From Acidimicrobiaceae bacterium (lineage in GTDB: Bacteria > Actinomycetota > Acidimicrobiia > Acidimicrobiales > UBA10347): DNA of 10,639 nt. The notes under the pieces were generated by a model, which was given only the letters and a program-made list of their open reading frames with translations, searched no databases and had not been told where the DNA came from. Made by a program: the position numbers and the translations under genes. Below, piece after piece: positions 1 through 6,835 of the stretch. The stretch spans positions 1-10,639 of the forward strand of contig DNHM01000105.1 in assembly GCA_003485885.1 (NCBI GenBank), written 5' to 3'. Every line of letters starts with the position of its first letter. Position 1 is the first letter of the stretch.

Positions 1-569
1 CCGGTGACAAGCAAGATGTCACGTAGTTCTGCGACATAGGCCCGTGCCGTCTCGGCATCGTGCATAACCGGGTGACTCACGATCTCGACCAGCGGCACGC
101 CAGCACGGTTGTAATCGACCAGCGTGGCGGTCGCGTCGTGGATTCGGCCGCCGCCGCCCAGGTGAGTGGACTTACCGGTGTCTTCTTCGATGTGGGCCCG
201 TTCGACGCCGACGGACGTTCCGTCTGGCAACACCACGAACCCCTCAGAGTTCGTCGGTTCTTCGTACTGCGTAGTCTGGAAGTCCTTGGGCATGTCGGGG
301 TAGAAGTAGTTCTTGCGGGCAAAGATCGACCGCGAAACAGTGCAGTTGAGCGCACGACCAAGCTGCATTGCATACTCCACTGCCTGCTCGTTCGCCACTG
401 GCAACGAACCGGGAAGGCCAAGACACGTCGGACAGATATTGGTGTTCGGTTCATCGCCGAACGAGTTGGCGCAGCCGCAAAAGAGTTTCGTGGCAGTCGC
501 AAGCTCGACATGGACTTCGAGCCCAATCACCATCTCCCAGCCCTCGGGTAGTACGGCTGGTTCACTCAT
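1..569 (-). CDS. gatB: Aspartyl/glutamyl-tRNA amidotransferase subunit B, N-terminal part (runs off window)
   Basis: GatB binds the mischarged Asp-tRNA(Asn) or Glu-tRNA(Gln), activates the side-chain carboxylate with ATP and receives ammonia from GatA; it acts in the cytoplasm as part of GatCAB. Translating the minus strand from the ATG at 569 gives 189 residues with no stop before the window edge, about 40% of the usual length of near 480. The family signature is clear: GLEVHVEL near residues 16-23, the zinc-type cysteines C31, C33, C46 and C49, the CLGLPG stretch, then [11 protein letters not shown] and an EDTGKSTH segment. Its ATG overlaps the gatA stop by four bases (ATGA), and an AAGGGG ribosome-binding site lies five bases upstream (575-580), inside gatA, so translational coupling is likely. 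The catalytic half and the C-terminal tRNA-binding tail lie outside the window. Identification is secure. Confidence 0.96.
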   Translation of the reverse strand, partial: MSEPAVLPEGWEMVIGLEVHVELATATKLFCGCANSFGDEPNTNICPTCLGLPGSLPVANEQAVEYAMQLGRALNCTVSRSIFARKNYFYPDMPKDFQTTQYEEPTNSEGFVVLPDGTSVGVERAHIEEDTGKSTHLGGGGRIHDATATLVDYNRAGVPLVEIVSHPVMHDAETARAYVAELRDILLVT

Positions 570-1993
570 GACATCCCCTTGGCAGCGTCTTCGAGGGCTT
601 TTGCAGCCCGGAACATCTTGGCTTCTTCGAGCATCGGGGCGAGCACCTGGACACCAACCGGCAGACCGTCGTCGCCAACACCGAACGGCACCGACATGGC
701 CGGATGGCCCGCCAGGTTCGACGGGATCGTGCAGACATCGCACATGTACAGCGCCATTGGATCGCTCTTGGCCCCAATCTCGAACGCTGTGGACGGCGAA
801 GTCGGCGACAGCAACAGATCGAACTTCTCGTAGGCGGTTGCAAACTCATCAGCGATCAGCGTGCGAACTCGTTGTGCTTTGCCGTAATAGGCGTCGTAAT
901 ACCCAGACGACAGTGCGTACGTGCCCAGCATGATGCGCCGTTTCACTTCGTCGCCGAAACCAGCAGACCGAGTGGCGACATTCATGGCGGCCACGTTCTG
1001 ACCATCCACTCGGTGTCCGTAACGCACACCATCAAAGCGAGCCAGGTTGCTCGACGCTTCGGCTGGAGCGATCAGGTAGTAGGCAGCCAGGCCATAAATC
1101 GTGGCCGGAATACTGACGCGCTCAACCGTGGCACCTGCAGCGATGAGCGCTTCGGCCGCTTGGTTGGTTCGAGCGATGACATCGTCGTCGATACCGTCGG
1201 CCATCAGTTCATCGATCAGACCGATGCGCATGCCGGCAACGCCGTCGTTCACCGTCGGAAGCGTTGGGGTTAGCGCGGTTGGGATCGAGGTGGCGTCTCG
1301 TGGATCGTGACCACTAATGACATCAAGACATAGTGCGGCGTCAGTGACGTCGTGGGCGAACGGGCCGATCTGGTCGAGTGAGCTTGCAAAGGCGATCAGC
1401 CCATAACGAGACACTGCTCCGTAGCTGGGCTTGACACCAACCACGCCACATAACGCAGCTGGTTGGCGGATCGACCCGCCGGTATCACTGCCAAGTGACA
1501 GTGGCACAAAGTCGGCGGCCACCGCTGCAGCTGAGCCCCCACTCGACCCCCCAGGAACACGCGAGGTATCTCGGGGGTTACGCGTTGGCCCAAAGGCCGA
1601 GTTCTCGGTCGACGAGCCCATAGCGAACTCGTCGAGGTTCGTCTTCCCGACGATCACGGCACCGGCGGCTTCGAGTCGTCCGATAACCGTTGCGTCGTAG
1701 GGCGGGCGCCATCCTTCGAGTATCTTTGAGCTGCACGTGGTGGGTTCACCACGGGTGCACATGTTGTCCTTGATGGCGATTGGCACACCAGCGAGCGGCC
1801 CCGGATCCTGACCAGCGGCGACCGCCTTATCGACGGCTTCGGCCTGCGCGTGAGCCCGTTGTTTGGTCAGATGGAGAAACGCATGGATCTCTTCGTCACG
1901 TCCATCAATGGTGTCAAAGGACGTCTCGGCAGCCGCAACCGCGGACTGTTCGCCGGCGCGGATAGCTGCGGCTAGTTCGAATGCGCTACTCAC
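566..1993 (-). CDS. gatA: Aspartyl/glutamyl-tRNA amidotransferase subunit A (glutaminase/amidase)
   Basis: GatA hydrolyses glutamine and channels ammonia to GatB for tRNA-dependent amidation. The 475-residue product has the normal full length. It belongs to the amidase-signature family and shows the complete Ser-cisSer-Lys triad: K75 in PIAIKDN, S150 in GGSSGGS and nucleophile S174 in [10 protein letters not shown]. These are offset by a constant four residues from the triad known in Staphylococcus GatA (K79, S154, S178). Further family segments are [17 protein letters not shown] near 116-132 and [17 protein letters not shown]. The start is a GTG at 1993 that overlaps the gatC stop (GTGA), supported by a GGAG motif at 2001-2004 with a seven-base spacer. 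The gene sits between gatC and gatB in one operon. Nothing appears broken. Confidence 0.97.
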   Translation of the reverse strand: MSSAFELAAAIRAGEQSAVAAAETSFDTIDGRDEEIHAFLHLTKQRAHAQAEAVDKAVAAGQDPGPLAGVPIAIKDNMCTRGEPTTCSSKILEGWRPPYDATVIGRLEAAGAVIVGKTNLDEFAMGSSTENSAFGPTRNPRDTSRVPGGSSGGSAAAVAADFVPLSLGSDTGGSIRQPAALCGVVGVKPSYGAVSRYGLIAFASSLDQIGPFAHDVTDAALCLDVISGHDPRDATSIPTALTPTLPTVNDGVAGMRIGLIDELMADGIDDDVIARTNQAAEALIAAGATVERVSIPATIYGLAAYYLIAPAEASSNLARFDGVRYGHRVDGQNVAAMNVATRSAGFGDEVKRRIMLGTYALSSGYYDAYYGKAQRVRTLIADEFATAYEKFDLLLSPTSPSTAFEIGAKSDPMALYMCDVCTIPSNLAGHPAMSVPFGVGDDGLPVGVQVLAPMLEEAKMFRAAKALEDAAKGMS

Positions 1994-2292
1994 GGGGCTT
2001 CTCCAAGAGCTGGCGGCACCCGGAAGCGGCCGTCTTCGGCCCCAGGTGCCTGAGCAAGGACTTCGTCGCGATCGAGCGATGGCACGATCAGATCAGGACG
2101 CAGCACATTGGTCAGTGGGTACGGCTGGGCCATCGGCGGCACCTCGCTGAGATCCAGCGAATTCAGTTGCGCTGCGGTCTCAAGAACAACACAAAGTTGT
2201 TCGGTGAAGGTATCGAGTTCGTTATCGCTGAGGCGCAGCCGGGCCAACGAAGCAACATGGGCTACTTCGTCTCGTGATATTTCGCCACTCAT
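1990..2292 (-). CDS. gatC: Aspartyl/glutamyl-tRNA amidotransferase subunit C
   Basis: GatC is the small, extended subunit that wraps around and stabilises the GatA-GatB contact. The predicted protein has 100 residues, the normal family size, and shows the conserved N-terminal pattern: a start near [19 protein letters not shown], a helix around [23 protein letters not shown], then [17 protein letters not shown], matching the usual P-x-x-N-x-x-R-x-D segment. ATG 2292 is the only usable start, because an in-frame TGA lies 18 bases upstream. There is no Shine-Dalgarno sequence. A weak -10-like CAAGAT (2299-2304) sits six bases before the ATG, which would fit a leaderless transcript, but it is a poorer match than the other promoters in the window. 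It is the first gene of the gatCAB operon and is divergent from the SCP2-like gene. Confidence 0.95.
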   Translation of the reverse strand: MSGEISRDEVAHVASLARLRLSDNELDTFTEQLCVVLETAAQLNSLDLSEVPPMAQPYPLTNVLRPDLIVPSLDRDEVLAQAPGAEDGRFRVPPALGEAP

Positions 2293-2354
2293 GAGGTCAT
2301 CTTGCAGTCATGCACAGCTACCGATGGTATCCGCCATTCTTGGCGGGGCCGGGT

Positions 2355-2360
2355 TACCGT
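2355..2360 (+). promoter_or_regulatory. -10 element (TACCGT) for a leaderless transcript of the SCP2-like gene
   Basis: The hexamer TACCGT fits the actinobacterial TANNNT -10 pattern and ends six bases before the GTG at 2367, so a transcript starting at the usual distance would begin at or next to the start codon. No convincing -35 or Shine-Dalgarno sequence is visible. The 74-base gap to gatC is the shared divergent promoter region. Confidence 0.5.
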
Positions 2361-2366
2361 GGCTGG

Positions 2367-2786
2367 GTGAGTATCTACCCGTTTCTTTCGCCGTCGTGGA
2401 TCGAACAGGCCCGAGCGATTCACGACGAATACAAAGACCGAGTTGATCAACCGGCCGAGTCACTCCGTATGAACGTGACGGTGACCGGCGCTCCGTTTAC
2501 CGACGACCTTGTGCTTGGCCATATTGACACCACGAACGGCTCTGTGGTCCCGGATGATGGCCATATCGATGGCCCTGATGTCTCGGTCACGCTGCCGTAC
2601 GGACTGGCCCGTCAGCTCTTGGTTGAACCGCTGCCTGAAAACGTCATGATCGCGTTCATGACTGGTGAAATCGAAGTACAGGGCGACATCACGTTGATGA
2701 TGTCGCTGCAAGACCTCGAGGCTTCGCCAGAGCAGCAGGCGCTGGCCGAAGAGGTCGTCGCTCGCCTCATGGCCATCACCGAATAA
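2367..2786 (+). CDS. SCP2 sterol-binding-like domain protein
   Basis: The protein has 139 residues from the chosen GTG. It begins MSIYPFLSPSWIEQARAIHDEYKDR, a helix typical of the short actinobacterial proteins with an SCP2 sterol-carrier-like fold. Alternating hydrophobic strands follow (MNVTVTGAPF, LVLGHIDTTNG, DVSVTLPYGLARQLLVE), then a segment (AFMTGEIEVQGDITLMMSLQ) resembling the part of SCP2 domains that closes the hydrophobic pocket. Such proteins are thought to bind lipids or other hydrophobic ligands in the cytoplasm; the ligand cannot be read from sequence. No signal peptide or membrane segment is visible. An upstream in-frame ATG at 2310 would add a Trp/Tyr-rich stretch that lies over the divergent promoter region. 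GTG 2367, six bases after a TACCGT box, is preferred. The gene is monocistronic and convergent with the kinase-like gene. The family call rests on overall pattern and is moderately certain. Confidence 0.65.
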   Translation: MSIYPFLSPSWIEQARAIHDEYKDRVDQPAESLRMNVTVTGAPFTDDLVLGHIDTTNGSVVPDDGHIDGPDVSVTLPYGLARQLLVEPLPENVMIAFMTGEIEVQGDITLMMSLQDLEASPEQQALAEEVVARLMAITE

Positions 2787-2817
2787 CTGACAGGCACGGT
2801 TGCGCTGCCGGCGTTCG

Positions 2818-5091
2818 TTAGCCGTCGGTTTCGTCCTCTTCGTCTTCTTCAACTGGGTCATTGAGGATGATGGTGACTTCGGTGCCGACATCGACTTCCG
2901 CGCCGATTGGCGGCAGAGAACCAATGACCTCTTCACCAGGCGTGCCGGTCGTATCGATGAAGATGAGCCCGAGTGCCTCGATTACATCGACCGCCTCGTC
3001 GAGTTGCAGGCCGACGATGTCGGGCATGTCGACCGGTTCCGGGCCAGCACTGACAAACAGGGTGACTGCGGAGTCAGCCGAGACCACTTCGCCTCCTGGC
3101 GGAAATGACGCCAGTACGGTTCCGACCTCGACGTCGGGGTCGAACGTTGGTTCTTCGAAGGCTTGAAGCCGAAGACCAACCAGCAAGCTCGTCGCGTCGC
3201 CGATGCTGAGCCCAACAACACCGGGTGGCACGATGCGGTCCTCGGGTCCAGCGGAGACCCGTAGGTCAACACCCTGGCCAGTCGGCATCTGCGTGGTCGG
3301 CTCGTCGAGGCCGATAACGAGTCCTGCATCGAGCGCCTCGTTTTCCTCTTCTGTCACGCGACCGACCAAAAGCCCGACTGTGCCTAGCCTGGACGCCGCT
3401 TGATCAACCGTGAGTCCAACAATATCGCTCGGAATCTCGACCATCTCGTTGCCCAACGACACCGTAACCGTCAACCGGTCATCGGATTCGATCGGTTTGC
3501 CAGGGCCAGGATCCTGCGAAATTACCGAGCCCACAACCGTGCCATCGACTCGATCCTCAAGCCGAATGACCTCCCAGCTTCGACCTTCGAGCCGACCAGC
3601 AATTTCGTCGAACTGCACACCAATCAGGTCGGGAACAGCTGCGGAATCTGCGGTCTCGTCGAGTGCAACAAAATACACCCAGGCAGCGGTCGCCCCAGCA
3701 ATAAGCACGACAAGGAGCGCCAGCGGCCACCACGGCAGTCGGTCATCGGCGTCGTCCGAGGTTTCTTCGTAGGCAACCCGTGTGCTGCGGCCGGTCGGCG
3801 CTGGTTGCGGAACATCGAGTTCGGCTTCGACCGAAACACCGGAGACCTGAGCAAAAACAGGGTCTGCTTGCTCGAGGTTCTCAAGGTCGCCGACGCTGGC
3901 GGCATCTTTGGGAACGCTGTCGTCGACAACGTGACCCTCAACCACGCGATCCTCAGGAACGCGATTCTGAAGAACGGCGTCCTGTGCAGCGTTTTGGTCC
4001 GGAACCCTGTCCTGAGAAACCCTGTCCTTGGGAAGCCCGTCCTCGGTTGCGAATGCATCAGTGTCATCGGGGTCGCCTACGACGGAGGCATCGAATCCGT
4101 TGTCTGCAGCCGGTCCGATGTTTTGGTCCGGTTGATCGGGTTCGACCACCTCGGTGAGCGCTTCGGAAGACTCGGCAACAAACCGTGAGCCGCCCGAAAC
4201 GAGCAACGTCACTTCGTTCATGTCACCCTGGTAGCCGATCCCAACCACAGGCAGGGCTTGGGGACGCGGCATTCCTTCGGCCGTGGCCAGCAGCGAAATC
4301 GCGAGTTCTTCGGCTTCGGGCCGCTGCTGCGGATCGACACGACCACAGCGCTCCAGCGACGGCAACAAGCCACCAAGCGCTTCGTCGAGCACGGCAGGCG
4401 CCTCGGCACGATCCATCAGCGTGCCCACAACCGTTTCGGAAACCTGCGGTGCGCGACCACTCACTGCTTCGCTAACGACCAGCGCCAGCGAATACAAGTC
4501 ACTGGATTCGCCGACCAGACGCCCCCGGGCCTGTTCTGGCGACGCGTAGCGCACATTTTCGAGTGCACGAGAAGCTTGGGCTGCGGGCGCTTCATCCAGC
4601 ACCGTGGCCAGGCCGTAGTCACTGACCCGGACGTGATGATCAGCCGTGAACAGCACATTGTGTGGGGTGAGGTTGCGATGGATAGCGCCCTGTTCGTGTC
4701 CGTAATTCAGCGCACGTGCGCATTCAAGCGCCATCACCAGCGCTTGGCTAGTCGCTAATCGATGGCCTTCTTCGAGCAGCGCTGCCAGGCTTCCGCCCTC
4801 GCACAGCTCAGACACGATGTACGGCCCCTTGTCGAATCCCCAGTCCAGAATCTCCACAATGTTCGTATGACCCAGGACTGACGCGTGTTCGGCGGCTTCG
4901 AGCAGGCGTTCGACGAACCGCTCGTCATTGGCAAGGGCAACATCGAACACCTTGAGTGCGACCCGGCGATCCTCGGCCATGTCAAACGCCGAAAAAACCG
5001 CGGAGACAGTGCCGACGCCGACAAGCTCTTCGACGCGATAACGATCGTCGAAGACGCGGTCGACCATCTCGGTCAGCGCAGTGGGGTTCAT
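2818..5091 (-). CDS. Membrane-anchored PASTA-domain Ser/Thr kinase-like protein, probable pseudokinase
   Basis: The 757-residue protein has the PknB/PrkC architecture: an N-terminal kinase fold (about 17-270), a long acidic linker, one transmembrane helix (about 455-476) and four extracellular PASTA repeats (about 485-546, 551-613, 620-681, 687-744), ending in an acidic tail. PASTA domains in this family bind peptidoglycan fragments and tie kinase activity to wall growth. K47 (ALKVF), N145, D158 (DYG) and SPE 184-186 are kept. The catalytic-loop HRD is HRN (N140; codon AAC at 4672-4674), the loop lysine is T142, the third glycine of the nucleotide loop is S30, and the P+1-loop GT before Y182 is E178-N179. 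The activation segment between D158 and E186 has only T163 and one serine besides the SPE. I infer a pseudokinase or very weak kinase that may still bind ATP. The ATG at 5091 follows a TACGAT box by nine bases. The gene stands alone, convergent with the SCP2-like gene. Confidence 0.93.
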   Translation of the reverse strand: MNPTALTEMVDRVFDDRYRVEELVGVGTVSAVFSAFDMAEDRRVALKVFDVALANDERFVERLLEAAEHASVLGHTNIVEILDWGFDKGPYIVSELCEGGSLAALLEEGHRLATSQALVMALECARALNYGHEQGAIHRNLTPHNVLFTADHHVRVSDYGLATVLDEAPAAQASRALENVRYASPEQARGRLVGESSDLYSLALVVSEAVSGRAPQVSETVVGTLMDRAEAPAVLDEALGGLLPSLERCGRVDPQQRPEAEELAISLLATAEGMPRPQALPVVGIGYQGDMNEVTLLVSGGSRFVAESSEALTEVVEPDQPDQNIGPAADNGFDASVVGDPDDTDAFATEDGLPKDRVSQDRVPDQNAAQDAVLQNRVPEDRVVEGHVVDDSVPKDAASVGDLENLEQADPVFAQVSGVSVEAELDVPQPAPTGRSTRVAYEETSDDADDRLPWWPLALLVVLIAGATAAWVYFVALDETADSAAVPDLIGVQFDEIAGRLEGRSWEVIRLEDRVDGTVVGSVISQDPGPGKPIESDDRLTVTVSLGNEMVEIPSDIVGLTVDQAASRLGTVGLLVGRVTEEENEALDAGLVIGLDEPTTQMPTGQGVDLRVSAGPEDRIVPPGVVGLSIGDATSLLVGLRLQAFEEPTFDPDVEVGTVLASFPPGGEVVSADSAVTLFVSAGPEPVDMPDIVGLQLDEAVDVIEALGLIFIDTTGTPGEEVIGSLPPIGAEVDVGTEVTIILNDPVEEDEEDETDG
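3911..4045 (-). repeat. Degenerate 15-bp tandem repeat, nine units, encoding a pentapeptide linker
   Basis: Nine consecutive 15-base units run through the cytoplasmic linker of the kinase-like gene. On the plus strand the best-conserved units read close to ggaaccctgtcctga (4001-4015), with neighbours gaaaccctgtccttg and ggaagcccgtcctcg. The outer units and the one at 3986-4000 are more diverged. In the protein (about residues 350-395) this gives pentapeptides of the form V-x-x-D/N-R, such as VSQDR, VLQNR and VPEDR. The length is an exact multiple of three, so copy-number change would keep the reading frame. The segment is charged and probably disordered, acting as a spacer between the kinase fold and the membrane. 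Confidence 0.85.
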
Positions 5092-5100
5092 GGCGCACTA

Positions 5101-5106
5101 ATCGTA
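5101..5106 (-). promoter_or_regulatory. -10 element (TACGAT) for the PASTA kinase-like gene
   Basis: Read on the minus strand, TACGAT lies nine bases before the ATG at 5091. With the usual distance from a -10 box to the transcription start, the leader would be only a few bases. No Shine-Dalgarno sequence and no clear -35 are present. The same hexamer serves the divergent gene at 5218. Confidence 0.5.
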
Positions 5107-5205
5107 CTTGCCAGCATCGGCCCCCGAGCGGCGCTCTTGGTTGTTCTGTGACGCCAGCCATAAACGCGACTCGTGTTGAACAGCGGACGCACGGCGCGGA
5201 CGGCG

Positions 5206-5211
5206 TACGAT
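5206..5211 (+). promoter_or_regulatory. -10 element (TACGAT) for the small membrane-anchored protein
   Basis: TACGAT ends exactly six bases before the GTG at 5218, the same geometry as at 2355-2367, which fits a leaderless mRNA. The 126-base region 5092-5217 holds both divergent promoters. It also contains a short inverted repeat (GAGCG-G-CGCTC, 5126-5136) that could be an operator but is too short to assert. Confidence 0.5.
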
Positions 5212-5217
5212 TCGATC

Positions 5218-5634
5218 GTGGACTTGCCTTCAGCTAGAACCCGCCGCCTCATCATTTTGTCGATGTTGGCGACCGCTGCCGCCCTGTTCGCGATCGCCGT
5301 ATTCGTGTATGTGGGCAATCCCCGCAGCACGGATCTGCCGGTAGCCATCCAATCGGTCGGCCCTGAACCGGGTTCGAACGTGCTCAGCCAGACCGATGTC
5401 ACTGTTGATCTAGCCGTCGGCTACACGGCTGAACTCGAAATCAACGGCATCAAGATTCCCGAAGAGGAACTCTTTCGAGTCCAGGCATTGAACTCGCTAC
5501 GTTACGAGCCTCAAGAGGGCAAGGTCGTAGCCCGGTTGCTCCCAGATCAGAACTGTGTCCGCGTGTTCTACTGGCTGATTGCCCAGGGAGCCAGCGACAA
5601 CACGTCGTACACCTGGTGTTTCGACGCCAGCTGA
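5218..5634 (+). CDS. Small single-pass membrane-anchored exported protein, unknown function
   Basis: I do not recognise a named family. The 138-residue product starts with a short basic segment (MDLPSARTRR), then a hydrophobic helix (about residues 11-32), then a roughly 105-residue domain predicted to lie outside the cytoplasm. That domain reads as beta-rich with an Ig-like look: a PEPGSNV turn, strands around VTVDLAVGY and ELEINGIKI, and paired cysteines C113 and C134 that could form a disulfide. The absence of a lipobox suggests an uncleaved signal anchor rather than a lipoprotein. GTG 5218 is chosen because it follows a TACGAT box by six bases; an earlier in-frame TTG near 5173 would place the promoter inside the gene. 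The gene is divergent from the PASTA kinase-like gene, 126 bases away, so a shared envelope role is possible but unproven. Confidence 0.75.
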   Translation: MDLPSARTRRLIILSMLATAAALFAIAVFVYVGNPRSTDLPVAIQSVGPEPGSNVLSQTDVTVDLAVGYTAELEINGIKIPEEELFRVQALNSLRYEPQEGKVVARLLPDQNCVRVFYWLIAQGASDNTSYTWCFDAS

Positions 5635-5710
5635 TCTGTTGGGCTACTGGCCCGATTCGAGACGCGCTGATGTGGACATGTCGGGCACCGGCGTTAGTGC
5701 GCGAGGCCCC

Positions 5711-5716
5711 TACCGT
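5711..5716 (+). promoter_or_regulatory. Possible -10 element (TACCGT) upstream of the polytopic membrane protein
   Basis: TACCGT repeats the hexamer seen at 2355. A GTG at 5725 follows after eight bases, but that codon is in a different frame from the downstream membrane-protein gene; the gene's own first candidate start (TTG 5759) is 42 bases further on. It may drive a transcript with a short leader. Apart from this box, the 124-base gap 5635-5758 shows only a weak GGGC/GCCC hairpin near 5641 with no T-tract. Confidence 0.3.
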
Positions 5717-5758
5717 GTGTGTTGGTGAATCCGTCGTCACCGGTGCGCCATCGGCGGC

Positions 5759-6808
5759 TTGAAGCTCCGAAGCTTTCGCACCACCAACTCGAAGTTGACA
5801 TCGGTGATCTCGGGCGAATCATCCGACTCACTCAAGGTTGGGGTGGCGCACGGCCTGAACCTTGGCAAGATGTTGGTGATGCAAACACGAGCAGTCTGGG
5901 CGCTACGAGCCCTGTGGTTTCTCCTGCCTCTCACCGTAGGACAGGCTGCAAGCGATGCGGTCGCTTCCGCCGAGCACGCCGTGCCGTTTGTGATGACCGC
6001 AGGGCTGTGGGGGTTGTGGGCGGCTGGCATGGTCGCTTCGATGGTGCCTCTGCCGGGCACCCTCGTAGCCATCCGTATCCTCGCCGTCGGAACGCTCCCA
6101 TTGGCCGCCTGGACCCTGGTTGAGTTGAGCACGGTTGAACTAAACACGGTTGAACTAAACACGGTTGACATAAGCACTGGTGGAGATCGGTCTGCGCTCG
6201 CAATCGCCGCTCTGATACATGCGTTCGCAGTCGCCATCGTTGCGCTCAATGTGCTCATCGGCGACCGTTTCGTCGACGGTGGCAGTTACGGCGACGAGCG
6301 CCGTATGTTGCTGCGCCCCCCGTCACTCGTCGGTTATTTTCTGGTCCCGCTACTCGCTGCGGCGATGATCGCTGCAGTTACGGCCGGCCCTCTACTCGTT
6401 GCCAACAAGAACTGGATCGGGGGCGTTGTCGCCACAGCGCTCGGCGCTGGCGTGATTGCGGTTGGGACCCGAGCGCTCCATCAACTCGTGCAGCGGTGGA
6501 TCGTCTTCGTACCGAACGGCATGGTCCTGCACGATTTCTTGGTCGTAACCGAACCAGTCCTGTTTCGCCGGACCGCAATCGAACGACTGGGAGCAGCGAT
6601 CGATGGCAGCCCGGCACGCGACCTATCAAACAAGGCGGCCGGTTTACTCCTCGAGTGTGAGCTGACCGACCCTGCCCCGCTTGGGTTGCGGGACCCTGCC
6701 GACCGCAAAGCCGCGAACCTGACCGACGTTCGCCGTTTCTTGTTCTGCCCAAGCCGCCCTGGTGAACTACTCAACGAAGCCGAGCGGCGAAATATCGCCA
6801 CCGACTAA
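5759..6808 (+). CDS. Polytopic membrane protein with C-terminal soluble domain, unknown function
   Basis: I do not recognise a characterised family. From the longest start (TTG 5759) the product has 349 residues. About six hydrophobic segments are visible, near 45-63, 76-97, 101-122, 145-167, 189-213 and 220-240. A soluble C-terminal region of about 105 residues (from RWIVFVPNGMVLHDF to the end) follows and may be a small beta domain. An even number of helices puts both termini in the cytoplasm. A pentapeptide repeat (residues 121-140) lies in the loop between helices three and four. The start is unsettled: GTG 5804, GTG 5843 (with a weak AAGG five bases before), ATG 5870 and ATG 5879 are all in frame, and ATG 5870 places the first helix close to the N-terminus. 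The codons from 5759 to 5870 are GC-rich at the third position, which favours a longer form. The gene is convergent with mnmA, 27 bases apart. Confidence 0.7.
   Translation: MKLRSFRTTNSKLTSVISGESSDSLKVGVAHGLNLGKMLVMQTRAVWALRALWFLLPLTVGQAASDAVASAEHAVPFVMTAGLWGLWAAGMVASMVPLPGTLVAIRILAVGTLPLAAWTLVELSTVELNTVELNTVDISTGGDRSALAIAALIHAFAVAIVALNVLIGDRFVDGGSYGDERRMLLRPPSLVGYFLVPLLAAAMIAAVTAGPLLVANKNWIGGVVATALGAGVIAVGTRALHQLVQRWIVFVPNGMVLHDFLVVTEPVLFRRTAIERLGAAIDGSPARDLSNKAAGLLLECELTDPAPLGLRDPADRKAANLTDVRRFLFCPSRPGELLNEAERRNIATD
6118..6177 (+). repeat. 15-bp tandem repeat, four units, inside the membrane protein gene
   Basis: Four adjacent 15-base units occur at 6118, 6133, 6148 and 6163. The two middle units are identical (ggttgaactaaacac); the first and last differ by a few bases (ggttgagttgagcac, ggttgacataagcac). 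They encode VELST-VELNT-VELNT-VDIST in a loop between predicted helices. The tract is richer in A/T than its surroundings. Perfect identity of two units points to recent duplication by slippage. Confidence 0.92.
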
Positions 6809-6835
6809 CGCACCACCGACTCGATAGCTAGCTCG

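Noticed and set aside
704..1273. 189-residue plus-strand frame within gatA
   Set aside because: It is antisense to the full-length, motif-complete gatA and shows no independent features.
3400..4188. 262-residue open frame on the plus strand across the kinase-like gene's linker region
   Set aside because: It is antisense to a clearly coding gene. Its repetitive NPVLR/NAILR look is only the other strand of the 15-base repeat, and it matches no recognisable domain.
5126..5136. Inverted repeat GAGCG-G-CGCTC between the divergent kinase-like and small membrane genes
   Set aside because: An 11-base near-palindrome is expected by chance in GC-rich sequence, and no regulator or second copy supports an operator.
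5640..5653. GGGC-TACTG-GCCC hairpin just after the small membrane gene as a terminator
   Set aside because: The stem is only four base pairs and no T-tract follows.
6118..6177. Direct repeats considered as iterons or a CRISPR array
   Set aside because: Units are contiguous without spacers, only 15 bases long, and lie in frame inside a coding region with no replication or cas genes nearby.
5737..6258. 173-residue open frame on the minus strand ending in a plausible-looking LVVRKLRSFKPP tail
   Set aside because: Most of it is antisense to the transmembrane helices of the plus-strand gene, with low-complexity Ala/Thr/Ser content. The tail shares third codon positions with the plus frame, which explains its apparent coding bias.
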